This document shows, piece by piece, positions 9,508 to 19,400 of a stretch of 64,000 nt of DNA. The stretch spans positions 434,001 through 498,000 of the forward strand of contig JAPFFF010000061.1 in the NCBI GenBank assembly GCA_039105265.1. The letters are read 5' to 3'. The notes under the pieces are model-generated. The model ran no database searches, had not been told where the DNA came from, and saw nothing but the letters and a program-made list of their open reading frames with translations. Position 1 is the stretch's first letter, and each line of letters begins with the position of its first letter. This stretch comes from Tritrichomonas musculus (lineage: Eukaryota; Parabasalia; Tritrichomonadida; Tritrichomonadidae). Position numbers and translations under genes: made by a program.

Positions 9508-12399
9508 TTATGCCTTAAAGCATGCAAGTGTTTTATTATCTATTATTGCAGTTATGATACCAACAGTCATACGTTTAATCTTTGATGTTATTGCAGTTTC
9601 ACCACTGAGAATCTTCAATTTATTATCTTCATTATCAATAAATACTTCATCCCCAATACCATAACAAGATGAATCATCAACTTTCAAAAGATAATCACCA
9701 TGGGAAGCAAATGTTATAGCATTATTTTTTTCATCAATTCTAACACAAATACCAACATATTCTTTCCATGAACCAGTAGTTTTGACACTGCAAATACAAT
9801 CTGTAGTATCGTCTACAGTTGAAAGTACCCAAGTATCACCAACATGTTTATAAACCTTACCGGTCATATATACTGGAGTTCCAATAATGAAATCGGTGAT
9901 GGTGTTAACCGATGACTCGATTGGGGAGTAATGAGTGATGGTTGTACTGGCGATTGCATGAAGTTTATCAACATATGACTTCAATGCAAAGTTATCAGTC
10001 ACATATTTCACCGAAGTAATCATATCATTGTTCACAGGTCGGCGGCGGATTAATGTGATAGATGCATCATATATATTGGTCAGTGTATCGTCTTCAGCTC
10101 TCAATGAGATAATATGGGTATTATAATTAATATTTATTAATTCACCACTGGTTGATTTGTAAATCATATTCAAACTTTTAAATAAACTGTATCCGTATTC
10201 AGCTTCTTCATATGATGCATCATCAGCATTTCGTTTGAATTTGACGATAATAGTTTCGGTAGTGAATACTTTCCTTACATCATCATCAGGAACTACACAA
10301 CCACTATCATTCTGTGTACATTGAATTGTGATTTGTTGGGAACCTTCATTAGTAATACTCTCAGTTTTTACAAATGGTGATTCAATTTGAGCTTTAATGA
10401 CGTTGATTAACCATTGAGTATTGCCACTTGAATTATACACCATAAATTCACCACGGTCATACCATACAATAGATAATCCATTATCTAACATCATTCTATA
10501 CCCCCTCTTATATTTTTCATAAGGCTTGAATATCAAATCAAAATGTTGTATATTGTTAATGTAATCCGTGTTAGAACCCCAATTAACATCAAATATCACA
10601 TGTATATTGGTTTCTGGCAAGTATGGTTTTACAAATATATAATCACGAACTGGATTCGGATATTCAATATTCAATTCAGTGCCATATAATGCGGTACTCA
10701 GTGCAGATTCATTAACCAAATCTGTTGGAATTGTTGGAATATCTGTTTTCAATGCATACTTATCTAATTCATAAGCCAATTCATCTTCATCAACAAACTT
10801 CTCATCAGCTTGTGCACTAGTAAAATAAGCTGTCAGGTCAACATCTTTAATATCACTCTTCAATGCATATTTATCTTGGAGAAATGCAAGATTAACAACA
10901 CTGTTTAAGTTTGTTTCATCATAATCTTCATTTGCAATATAACAACTTATTACATTGATTCTATGTTGATTATCAAAATCATAAACAACTCCACAACTTG
11001 AACTCATTTCTAATGTTAATGCTATATTTTGAACACCATTATTTAAAATATAATCATTATTATTAATACTTGATATAGTGAATATTCCTTGATATTTAAT
11101 ATTTTCATCAGTTTTATCATATCCATCAAATAACATTCCATATTTTTTCCATTTTTCTAAATATTGACTTGCATTAGTATAAAGAACTGAAAGAGTATTA
11201 ATACTATTACCTTCATCATAAGTTAATTCTAATTCTTGATTGAAAGTAATTTTTTTATCAATTATTTCTGGAATATCTGTTTTCAATGCATAAGTGTTCG
11301 ACACATATCTAGCCGAATAAGCGTTTTTGTCTGTTGGTTCAACAGTTTTGGTTATTGAACATGATAATATTTCTGGTGTTTCACCAGTTCCTGGATTGAT
11401 TAATTCATGGCTGTGATACAGTATCCAAAGACTAGAATCACTTCCTTCCATACGCAGTATCTGAGAGGGTAGATTATCATCATTGTCATTGTACAAATAG
11501 TCTGCGTGAACATAATGGGCTGTATAGTAACTGTCTGATGAGACAATATCTAACCCATATTGCTCAATCAGTATATGATATGGGTCGTAATACAAATCAA
11601 GAATTGTATTATTGGCGATTGTGAATTGAATAGTTGTTTGTCCCTCAATAATCTCTGGAATTTCGCTTTTCACTTGCTCAATAATCTTTGGGAGGTCTTC
11701 TTTTGAAACATATTCTCTGGCACAAGAATCCAAAGCCGCTTGAAGACCTTCATTAGCCGCCATACTTGTTAAACACATTGATGCTTGAGCTGATAATGGG
11801 TTAACATCATCAGCCATCAATTTCTGAAACATTTCGTCTGATACTTGGTCTTTTATGTTCAATTGCAACTCACTATTTTTGAGAACTGTGGGTATCTCAG
11901 GAATGTCTTCTTTTTTTACATAAGACTGTAAGTCCTGCGCTTTAGCGTACTCACTTAAGTTCGTAAGCTTCGCATATGGTTCCAAAGCAGTTGTCAAAGC
12001 AGATTCATTAACCAAATCTGTAGGTACCTCAGGTATGTCAGTTGATAATGCAAAATTGTTAACAACGTAATCACGTAATGTATTAACAGCGTTTTCAATT
12101 TCTTCACTACTAGCATACTTTAATAATTCTTTATTGAATTCCTCTTTTTTCAAATAATCAAATAAATCAGTTGTTTTTGCGTACTCATCAAGATTCGTAA
12201 GCTTCGCATATGGTTTTAATAATTCTTTCAATTCCTCAGTATTCAAGCTTGACCCTAAATTATTTCCGTTATTGCATTGACAGGAACCATTGGTTCCCGG
12301 ACACAAATGTGTACAAGCATATTTCTTAATATATTCTATTATCAATTCATCAATTGTATTAACTTTTTTTATATTACCCGCTTGTTCTATCGTGAACAT
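9508..12399 (-). CDS. Fibre-like protein of element B with YALKTDIP repeats
   Basis: The product has 963 residues, counted from the ATG after attcccaaa (MFTIEQ). The N-terminus has a Cys/Gly/Asn-rich linker near residues 35-50. After it come repeated blocks of the type YAKLTNLDEYAK and YALKTDIPEI, the pattern common in phage tail fibres, separating beta-rich modules. The module at about 10860-11280 is almost identical at DNA level to one in element E. The last 140 residues (VYMTGKVYKHVGD... to the end) alternate Gly, Val and Asp like a small beta-barrel decoration domain. A role in attachment is inferred. It is convergent with the small gene at 9079 and nearly abuts, head to head, the gene starting at 12414. 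Confidence 0.7.
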   Translation of the reverse strand: MFTIEQAGNIKKVNTIDELIIEYIKKYACTHLCPGTNGSCQCNNGNNLGSSLNTEELKELLKPYAKLTNLDEYAKTTDLFDYLKKEEFNKELLKYASSEEIENAVNTLRDYVVNNFALSTDIPEVPTDLVNESALTTALEPYAKLTNLSEYAKAQDLQSYVKKEDIPEIPTVLKNSELQLNIKDQVSDEMFQKLMADDVNPLSAQASMCLTSMAANEGLQAALDSCAREYVSKEDLPKIIEQVKSEIPEIIEGQTTIQFTIANNTILDLYYDPYHILIEQYGLDIVSSDSYYTAHYVHADYLYNDNDDNLPSQILRMEGSDSSLWILYHSHELINPGTGETPEILSCSITKTVEPTDKNAYSARYVSNTYALKTDIPEIIDKKITFNQELELTYDEGNSINTLSVLYTNASQYLEKWKKYGMLFDGYDKTDENIKYQGIFTISSINNNDYILNNGVQNIALTLEMSSSCGVVYDFDNQHRINVISCYIANEDYDETNLNSVVNLAFLQDKYALKSDIKDVDLTAYFTSAQADEKFVDEDELAYELDKYALKTDIPTIPTDLVNESALSTALYGTELNIEYPNPVRDYIFVKPYLPETNIHVIFDVNWGSNTDYINNIQHFDLIFKPYEKYKRGYRMMLDNGLSIVWYDRGEFMVYNSSGNTQWLINVIKAQIESPFVKTESITNEGSQQITIQCTQNDSGCVVPDDDVRKVFTTETIIVKFKRNADDASYEEAEYGYSLFKSLNMIYKSTSGELININYNTHIISLRAEDDTLTNIYDASITLIRRRPVNNDMITSVKYVTDNFALKSYVDKLHAIASTTITHYSPIESSVNTITDFIIGTPVYMTGKVYKHVGDTWVLSTVDDTTDCICSVKTTGSWKEYVGICVRIDEKNNAITFASHGDYLLKVDDSSCYGIGDEVFIDNEDNKLKILSGETAITSKIKRMTVGIITAIIDNKTLACFKA
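12283..12312. repeat. Paired tri-loop hairpins (B hairpin family, copy 2)
   Basis: GGAACC-ATT-GGTTCC (12283-12297) is followed by ACACA-AA-TGTGT (12301-12312). The pair lies in the part of the fibre-like gene that encodes its N-terminal linker. Confidence 0.7.
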
Positions 12400-12413
12400 T
12401 TTGGGAATAATAA

Positions 12414-14921
12414 ATGATAACAAACATAAACGAAGATTTCATACTAAACGAAGTAAAAAAAAGGGAATATCAAGATATGCTCATATTCATGCTCCAAAAT
12501 AGTAAGTTAACACAAATAACAACAATTATTGGTAATATTATTGAGTATCTTAAGAATCCTCGTAACTATGTCAAAGATGTAAAAACAAATTTAAAAGATA
12601 TGCTTGAAAAATATAACGCAAAGCCTAAAGGAACTTCAAGACAAAAAAATGAATTAGCTAAAATACTTGATTCAAAAGCGAATTACTTTATTGATTTAAC
12701 CAACTATCTGAAAAATAAAGAAAAGCCTGTTATTCCACAAGTTGAAGAGGAGGAGGAGCCCGATTTAGCAGACCATTATTTCAGAAATCGACTTAATAAA
12801 GACATTGAATCACTTAGTGATTTAGTTATACTTGATAGTAATCATATTAATGCTTTACAATTATTTTATCGTATTGCTGATGACTCAGAGAAGTATTCAG
12901 TATTCAATAAAAAAGATACCGCACAGATTCAATCACTTGTCAAATCATTGACAAATAATATAGACTCACATAAAAACAATGAGGTATCAGATAATATAAA
13001 TAACCTAATGCAATTTGAGAATATTAGAAGGAAAACCAATATTGAAACAATGAAAAAGATAGCAGAAACTAATCAAGAAGGTCAACAATTATCAGATGCT
13101 TACAATAAATCTTCTACAATTGATGCTAATCAACTTAAGAAATTTGGCTTATTAAACGATGATTTTACTGCTGAAAACCTTTATGATTATTATAATCGAG
13201 CTATAAATCCCAAAGATGATTCTGACATCAGAGTAAAAAAACTTGTATTACAATTACATGATGCAATACGCGAAACCAACATATTTGAAGAAACAACTGA
13301 GCCTAAAAACAAAAAGAAGCTCAAACAATTAATAAAGTATATTAAAGAGAAGCACTTTGTGCCTGGCGCCGAAGGCGCAAATGGTGACCGAGAAATATTA
13401 TTTAACATGAATAGTGATTCACAAAGTTCTGACGATAATAATGTTGATAATGAATATTTTTCCATTCCTAAATCAATGTCAAAGCCTGTATTTAAATCAC
13501 CATCTAAAAAACCTGTACTTAGTTCTGAAAACTACGAAGATTTATTTAATGTTGATATTGCAGCACCAGAAGGTGTATCGCCAATCGATACTGCTGAATT
13601 CAAAAGCAATTATATGCAGTCTGTCCCAACTGGTAAACGTGCTGGTAAAACATTTGAAGCTTCACAAAAACGTTTAAATGACTTATACATTTTCGAAAAT
13701 AAACAAAGTATTGATGTTAGTAAATTCCGAGGGGAATTATTTGATATTCTTATTAATGGTAATTATCGTATTAAATTCTCTCCAAAATGTGCTACAAGAG
13801 ATGGCGCAGAAGCCTATTGTAAGAAGAAATTTGATAAAAATGGATATCCATTATATCGATTAATTCCTGCAAGGAGAGACACATTAGACCCTCTTGGTAA
13901 TCCAATTTGTGACTTAAATGGCGACAAAGTAGAGGACATCGTTATTGTTGATACTCGTGGTAAACCTGTTATAATTAATGGATTCCGTCTTGTTAAAGCA
14001 GACCCTTATAAGAAATTATGGCAAACCGAACGCATTGCTGGTAAAACAGATGATTCATTTGAAGTATGGATGAAAAATCTTACTGGTACTACTAAAACAT
14101 GGAATTATAAACAAGACCAATGGGATGCTGGTAAAATCAAGACTAAATATGATAAAGATTTCATTAAAGCAGTTAATGCTTATCAGAAGGTTGGCTTATC
14201 TAAACCCAAAGTCAGCACCAAACTTAATGCAAGAGGATTATGGAGTTCAATCTTTTCAAAAATATGGCAATTAGCACTCTTTAATATGTTTGGAGGAGAA
14301 GTTGTAATTGATGGAGAAAGTGTAAATTATCAATTTATGGAACCATTGAAGGGTATATTCAGTTACTTAAAAATATGTACCGCTGTATTTATTTTACAAT
14401 ATGAATTGCAAGTAATGAAATCACATGAATGCAATGATTGGAATGAATGGGTTAAATATAAAAAAGTACACTCGAAAGCAGTAAATTCTGAATTAGGTCT
14501 TATGATTCAAGAAGATTATAATACTAATATGAAAGATGTTATCCCAATTGGCGGTGAAATAAATGGTGAAGCTGAAATATCAGAACGATTAGGAGAAATA
14601 TTAACCCAAACAATTAAACTAATAGCTAAAGTTGGACTTGGATATACAGAAGAAAAGAAAGGACGATTTGTACAATTAGTACAGAAAATATTAGAAAATA
14701 AAGTAACTAAAGAAGAAAAGAAACAATTACGAGAACACTTTGGTTCAAATATTGATAAACATATTAATTTGAATGTTGGCGGAAATTACATTGAAGTTAA
14801 AAATTTGTATAAATCATTGTATGATAATTATCGTGACAAAACATATATTAAATCAAGAACTGATGAAAAACTAGCTAATGTTGAATCTGATGATGATGAT
14901 GATTCTGAAGCTGAAGTATAA
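12414..14921 (+). CDS. Large conserved-looking protein, unknown function (835 aa)
   Basis: The start ATG lies 15 bases from the start of the divergent fibre-like gene, so the two share a very short promoter region. The N-terminal half is helical and charged, with an acidic patch near residues 110-120 and a linker carrying two hairpins (13352-13378). The region around residues 450-540 is a compact domain with DLNGDKVEDIVIVDTRGKP and INGFRLVKADPYKKLW, a pattern reminiscent of virion proteins of large DNA viruses. The C-terminus has a hydrophobic stretch (FSYLKICTAVFILQYELQ) and an acidic tail. A virion or scaffold role is possible but unproven. Confidence 0.55.
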   Translation: MITNINEDFILNEVKKREYQDMLIFMLQNSKLTQITTIIGNIIEYLKNPRNYVKDVKTNLKDMLEKYNAKPKGTSRQKNELAKILDSKANYFIDLTNYLKNKEKPVIPQVEEEEEPDLADHYFRNRLNKDIESLSDLVILDSNHINALQLFYRIADDSEKYSVFNKKDTAQIQSLVKSLTNNIDSHKNNEVSDNINNLMQFENIRRKTNIETMKKIAETNQEGQQLSDAYNKSSTIDANQLKKFGLLNDDFTAENLYDYYNRAINPKDDSDIRVKKLVLQLHDAIRETNIFEETTEPKNKKKLKQLIKYIKEKHFVPGAEGANGDREILFNMNSDSQSSDDNNVDNEYFSIPKSMSKPVFKSPSKKPVLSSENYEDLFNVDIAAPEGVSPIDTAEFKSNYMQSVPTGKRAGKTFEASQKRLNDLYIFENKQSIDVSKFRGELFDILINGNYRIKFSPKCATRDGAEAYCKKKFDKNGYPLYRLIPARRDTLDPLGNPICDLNGDKVEDIVIVDTRGKPVIINGFRLVKADPYKKLWQTERIAGKTDDSFEVWMKNLTGTTKTWNYKQDQWDAGKIKTKYDKDFIKAVNAYQKVGLSKPKVSTKLNARGLWSSIFSKIWQLALFNMFGGEVVIDGESVNYQFMEPLKGIFSYLKICTAVFILQYELQVMKSHECNDWNEWVKYKKVHSKAVNSELGLMIQEDYNTNMKDVIPIGGEINGEAEISERLGEILTQTIKLIAKVGLGYTEEKKGRFVQLVQKILENKVTKEEKKQLREHFGSNIDKHINLNVGGNYIEVKNLYKSLYDNYRDKTYIKSRTDEKLANVESDDDDDSEAEV
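13352..13378. repeat. Paired tri-loop hairpins (B hairpin family, copy 3)
   Basis: GCAC-TTT-GTGC (13352-13362) and GCGCC-GAA-GGCGC (13366-13378) lie three bases apart inside the 835-residue gene, in frame. Confidence 0.8.
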
Positions 14922-14929
14922 AAAAATAT

Positions 14930-16120
14930 TTAATCTGTTTTATTTTTTGGTAATCTGAAAGTTGATATATGTGTTTTTGGTTTGTTTTCTGACTTACTCT
15001 CATTAATCTTTGGTAAGTTTCCATTGGTTGCATTATTTGTTTCACTAGTTAAAGATGATTTTTTTGGCTCTGCATTAAAATTAAAATTAGTACCTGTTGG
15101 AATATTAAATGTTGTGGGTTGAAAGTAATTCATTGGACTAAAGTTATTAGGATTTTGTTGTACAGAGCTTTGAGGTTTCATCCATGTATTTGAGGTCGAT
15201 ACATTGCTGAAAATAGAGCTCGGTAATGTCTCAACACCTGGTTTCATTGTAGTCGTACTCTCATTTTCGGTAGAGCTTTGCTCGGTTTCCGAATCCCGTA
15301 ACATAGATGGAACTGGAGGATTTATTTTTTTAGGTCTTATTTCATCATAATCATATTTATTATTGATATCGACATTACTTGTTTCATATTTACCATCATT
15401 ATCATTTTCTGAAATATCCATTAATGGTTCAAGGCTTTCAGGAGTTTCATTAAAATGGACTTTTAATAATGGACTTACATAATTAGATTTAAATACATTA
15501 ATAACAGGAAAATGGTAATGCCAATTTTGAAATTCATATTTAAATTTTTTTAAATCAGCTTCCTCATCCAAATTTCGTAATTCAACACGATTCCATTCAT
15601 TCATAAAAGTTTCAGGTTTGAAACAAAGAAATATGTGTAACGGAAGTGGTTTGATTTTTCTATTTACATCTCCTTCGGAATCTAATTCAAAACAGAAATT
15701 ATTTGTTTCTTTAATAGCATATTTATATCCACAATCTTCCATTAATACAATATATGATTTATTTAGTTCATCAAACCATCTTTCAACAAATTTAATATCC
15801 GTATTTCCAATTTTGGAACCAATTTCAATAGAAATGACAAATTTTCTTTTTAAATAAGGACGTTTATTATCTAAGATGTTCATTTTTGTATTCATATCAA
15901 CTTTCTTAGGTAAATTTAACAATATATTATCACCTTCCATAAAAACAAATAAATCTTGATAATTACTACTCAAATAGAAGTAAACTTTCTTATCTTTTTT
16001 ATCAATATATGAATATAATGTGTGAGTTCTATCTAGAATAATTGCATCCTTATCAATTAAATTAGATTCTTGTTCTGCTGTTAATACTTCTTTATTTTCA
16101 TCCTTTGTTTTACGTATCAT
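14930..16120 (-). CDS. Unknown protein with disordered C-terminus (396 aa)
   Basis: The start is the ATG at 16120 (MIRKTK). The gene is convergent with the 835-residue gene, with 8 bases between the stops. The first 230 residues look folded, with mixed strands and hydrophobic segments such as YFYLSSNYQDLFVFMEG. The last 160 residues are rich in Ser, Thr, Asn and Pro and are probably disordered. Two hairpins (15273-15292) fall in that tail. I recognise no family. Its position between other structural-looking genes makes a virion-associated role plausible. Confidence 0.5.
   Translation of the reverse strand: MIRKTKDENKEVLTAEQESNLIDKDAIILDRTHTLYSYIDKKDKKVYFYLSSNYQDLFVFMEGDNILLNLPKKVDMNTKMNILDNKRPYLKRKFVISIEIGSKIGNTDIKFVERWFDELNKSYIVLMEDCGYKYAIKETNNFCFELDSEGDVNRKIKPLPLHIFLCFKPETFMNEWNRVELRNLDEEADLKKFKYEFQNWHYHFPVINVFKSNYVSPLLKVHFNETPESLEPLMDISENDNDGKYETSNVDINNKYDYDEIRPKKINPPVPSMLRDSETEQSSTENESTTTMKPGVETLPSSIFSNVSTSNTWMKPQSSVQQNPNNFSPMNYFQPTTFNIPTGTNFNFNAEPKKSSLTSETNNATNGNLPKINESKSENKPKTHISTFRLPKNKTD
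15273..15292. repeat. Paired tri-loop hairpins (B hairpin family, copy 4)
   Basis: GAGC-TTT-GCTC (15273-15283) overlaps TCGG-TTT-CCGA (15282-15292), inside the disordered tail of the 396-residue gene. GAGCTTTGCTC is the reverse complement of the core of copy 1. Confidence 0.8.
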
Positions 16121-16188
16121 TTTTCATTTGGAACAAAAATAATAAGGCCTAAATGGCTATTTGGTGCCCGGCAAACAAAAAAACCTAT

Positions 16189-16354
16189 TTAAAAGATTAA
16201 TAGGCAACTCATTACAAAAGCAGATGGTTCAATTAAGTTTCCATACAAATCTGTGAACCAAATTTTAAAATTACGTTCATGACCAAGAAACTCATATTTA
16301 CGATATTTGGTTTGACGTCTGTTTGCCAACATAATGAAACAATCACAATAACCA
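16189..16354 (-). pseudogene. Remnant of the small capsid-like gene of element B, cut by element C
   Basis: A minus-strand frame runs from the left terminus of element C to a stop at 16189. Its product matches the last 55 or so residues of the small capsid-like protein of A (3502-4107): an RKYE segment, an IWFT strand and a final hydrophobic strand. The rest of the gene is not found at the other side of C, so C's arrival or later rearrangement removed it. It is a gene fragment. Confidence 0.65.
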
Positions 16355-16410
16355 AGTAGTATACGTTAGGCTGTGCGCCCTTAACGGTCGCCCAGACCTA
16401 ACTGCGCCGA
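16355..16410. repeat. Left terminal inverted repeat of element C
   Basis: 56 bases identical to the reverse complement of 42019-42074. An internal imperfect stem GTTAGG.CTG / CAGACCTAAC can fold into a hairpin inside the TIR. Confidence 0.95.
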
Positions 16411-16461
16411 CCGATATCACTAGGGAACTTTGAACAAAAAAAAACATAACCATTTTAAAGT

Positions 16462-19400
16462 TTATGCTATATCCAATAGGGTAGCATATGGTGTTCTTGT
16501 AAATATTTCACATTTTGGATTTTCAGAATTTGAAATTCCATTTTTGAAAAATGAACTGTTGAAAACTATTGATTGAGCAATAGAAATAACATTGAAAGTT
16601 GTTTTGTCTAACGGAAAACGTATATTATTCAAATAAATTTCTGTTGTTTCACATTGATATTCCGATGAAGGCGAATTTGCAGAATTAAATGAAACATTGA
16701 CTTTGATTTCTTTCTGAGTCACAATATTATTTTTAGTTTCAGGATAAGAAAGATAAATTGTTGCTTCATAATTGTCAAGTGCTTTTTCTAAATTATATCG
16801 AATTATTCCTTCAGATTTGTTATCAAAGGTATAATTAACTTTTGCCAGTTTTATCAAATTATTCATATCTGGTATGTCATCTTTTAATGCATATATGGAT
16901 AAATCTGGATCTGATTTGCCTTCGAGAGCAGCTATCCTAGCTTCAAAAGCGGCTATCGTAGCCTTTAATGTGGTATTTTCAGCCTCTAATGTTTCAATTC
17001 TGCCTTTGAGCACATCTAAAGCCTCATTTGTTTCATCAACAGTAGGATAAGTATTCATTATTTTTGCTATGTTTTCATCGTTTGTATGTGAGTTTTCTTC
17101 TATTTGATCAATCTTTTTATTAAGCGCATCAATGTCACTCATATATGCTATATCATTTACAGAATATTTCATACTTCTTATCGCTGTGTTCTCTTTGATG
17201 CTGATTGCACTAATTCTATGTCTCTTTGGGTTATCAATAATTATAGTTTTGTCTTGGAGAGATGCAGTTGGAAAGTTCTCTGTGCCCTCATAGTTCGATA
17301 TCTCTCCATTTGATATATGAATTATTGGATAATTCTCTTCATAGTCTATATCATTATATTCGCTTACTTTCATGATCATAATCCTGACTTTGATAATTCC
17401 TTCACTTATTGTATCCTCAGCTTCTAAATGTATTTTGCCATCAATTAATTTGCCATTAATGTCAATTGTATCGTCTCTTTTCAAATCACTTTTTGAAATA
17501 AAATCACTACTCTCAATCTCTTCGACCTTTGAGGCCAATAATTTGAAAGGTCTCTTCAAACTATCTCTGAATTGATTACACATTTCTTCTGTTGCTCTTA
17601 TGGATAAAACTGCTTTCGTAGGGTCATCAAAATCATCATCAAATGTTTCATCAGGTAATGGTTCATATTCTTTATCGCACCATTCAAAAAGTGGTGTTAA
17701 ATCAGTTGTTGATTGTATTGAACGAGTAATCCCTGGGTTATCAAACAATTCCATATCACCAAGATTACGATAGCCGGCTCTTCTATACCACCATTCTCTA
17801 AAAAAGTTCTGAATTCTTTGCAAAATTCCACCGCCTCTGGTTGTTGTTTGGCCTGCATTGGAAACAGTTTTAGTGGGAAATTTGATGAAGTTAGGGTTAA
17901 TTGACATTCCGATAGATATGGCACTTCCAACTGTCCCTGCTATACCAAAAGCTAATGCAACATAAGAAATCATTCGTGTATTTTTTTCATCATATTCTAA
18001 ATTTTGTGTTTTTAAATTAATAGCGACCATTTCTGAATTCAAAACATCAACTTTATTTGAAATAGCTTGAACATCATATGAAACAACATCAAAATTATTT
18101 GTCAAAACATTTAAATCACTTCTCATCGTCGTGATGTTATCGGCAGTTATTATTTTTGATGAAGTGATATTATAATCTGTATACAAAGTAGTTGCTGCAT
18201 TTGGGTTTGGACTAACATCATAGAATTGAGATTTAATAATATAAGCAAAAGCATTTGTTTTTGAATCCCAATTGACTTCTTCTATTGAATTAATAATATC
18301 TTTTCTGAGATATAATTCAATATTTCTGTTATTGTCATCAATTAAACTATCTTCTAAATGTAATTCAAGGCTTTCAATTGTATCTTTCAGAGGAATAAGA
18401 CCAAAATGTCCTCTTTTATTGACTGAATTAACAAAAACACCATTTGCTTTAAATGTATAAGCAACAGTAAATTGTGGATAACCAGGTGTTTCAATATTTA
18501 AATGGATTTCATCAATCTCTTCAATTTTGAAATTATTATTCGGATAATCATCACAAATTATATTTAGTTTACCAATTGAATAATCTGGATATCTTTCATC
18601 ATTAACTATTTCTGAATCATCAAGAAACCAATATAAACTTTTTGGTTCAATTTTCGTGCCATCTTTCTTAATTAATTCAAATTTTTTAGATGTATTTTGA
18701 AAAAGTCCATGAATTAAACTTTCCGGTGATGACTCACTTTTTGGGATTAATTTTTCATTTGCTTCAGTTTTCTTGATCATAATGAAAACAGAATTTGATG
18801 GTCTAGAAGATTCTGACATCTTTGTTCGATTCAATTTATTCACAACTTTCCCAACGATTCTTGCTTGAATATTATTGCCCATCCATTTTGTTCCATCCCA
18901 GGTTAAGACCCATTCATTTCCAAAACAATATTCTTTGAATTTAAATTGTAAATTGAGAGGTATTGTATAATCAGAAGGTATTTCAAAAATCATTTTATAA
19001 TAATCATTATCTTCTGAAATAATTGAAGGCTTATAGAAATAATGAACGTCACTTTTGTGTAATTTGAGAGAATTATCTGCTTCAATTATTTTGCACTTAA
19101 AAACTGGTTTATTCGATTCAATTAAATCCTGACTTGTTTGATTCATTATACTCAAATCACCGTTCATCCATAACGTATATGGCACAATATTGAGACGCTC
19201 ATCAAAAGCTATGAAAAATTGAGAGCTATCTTCAGAACATTTATTTGTATATCCTTTCGATTCTTCATCATAAGCTATTATCGGACATTGAATATGATTA
19301 TCATGAACGCTTATGAAAAATTCTTTGATATATCGTCCTTCTGTGTCATAAACAACATCTTTTCTGAGAATTATTTTGAATATATTCCCATTGAAAGCTT

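Noticed and set aside
9508-12399. Bacteriophage or bacterial origin because of tail-fibre-like YALKTDIP repeats
   Set aside because: The surrounding genes, TIRs, PolB type and absence of ribosome-binding sites are those of eukaryotic Mavericks; the motif is shared by convergence or old exchange.
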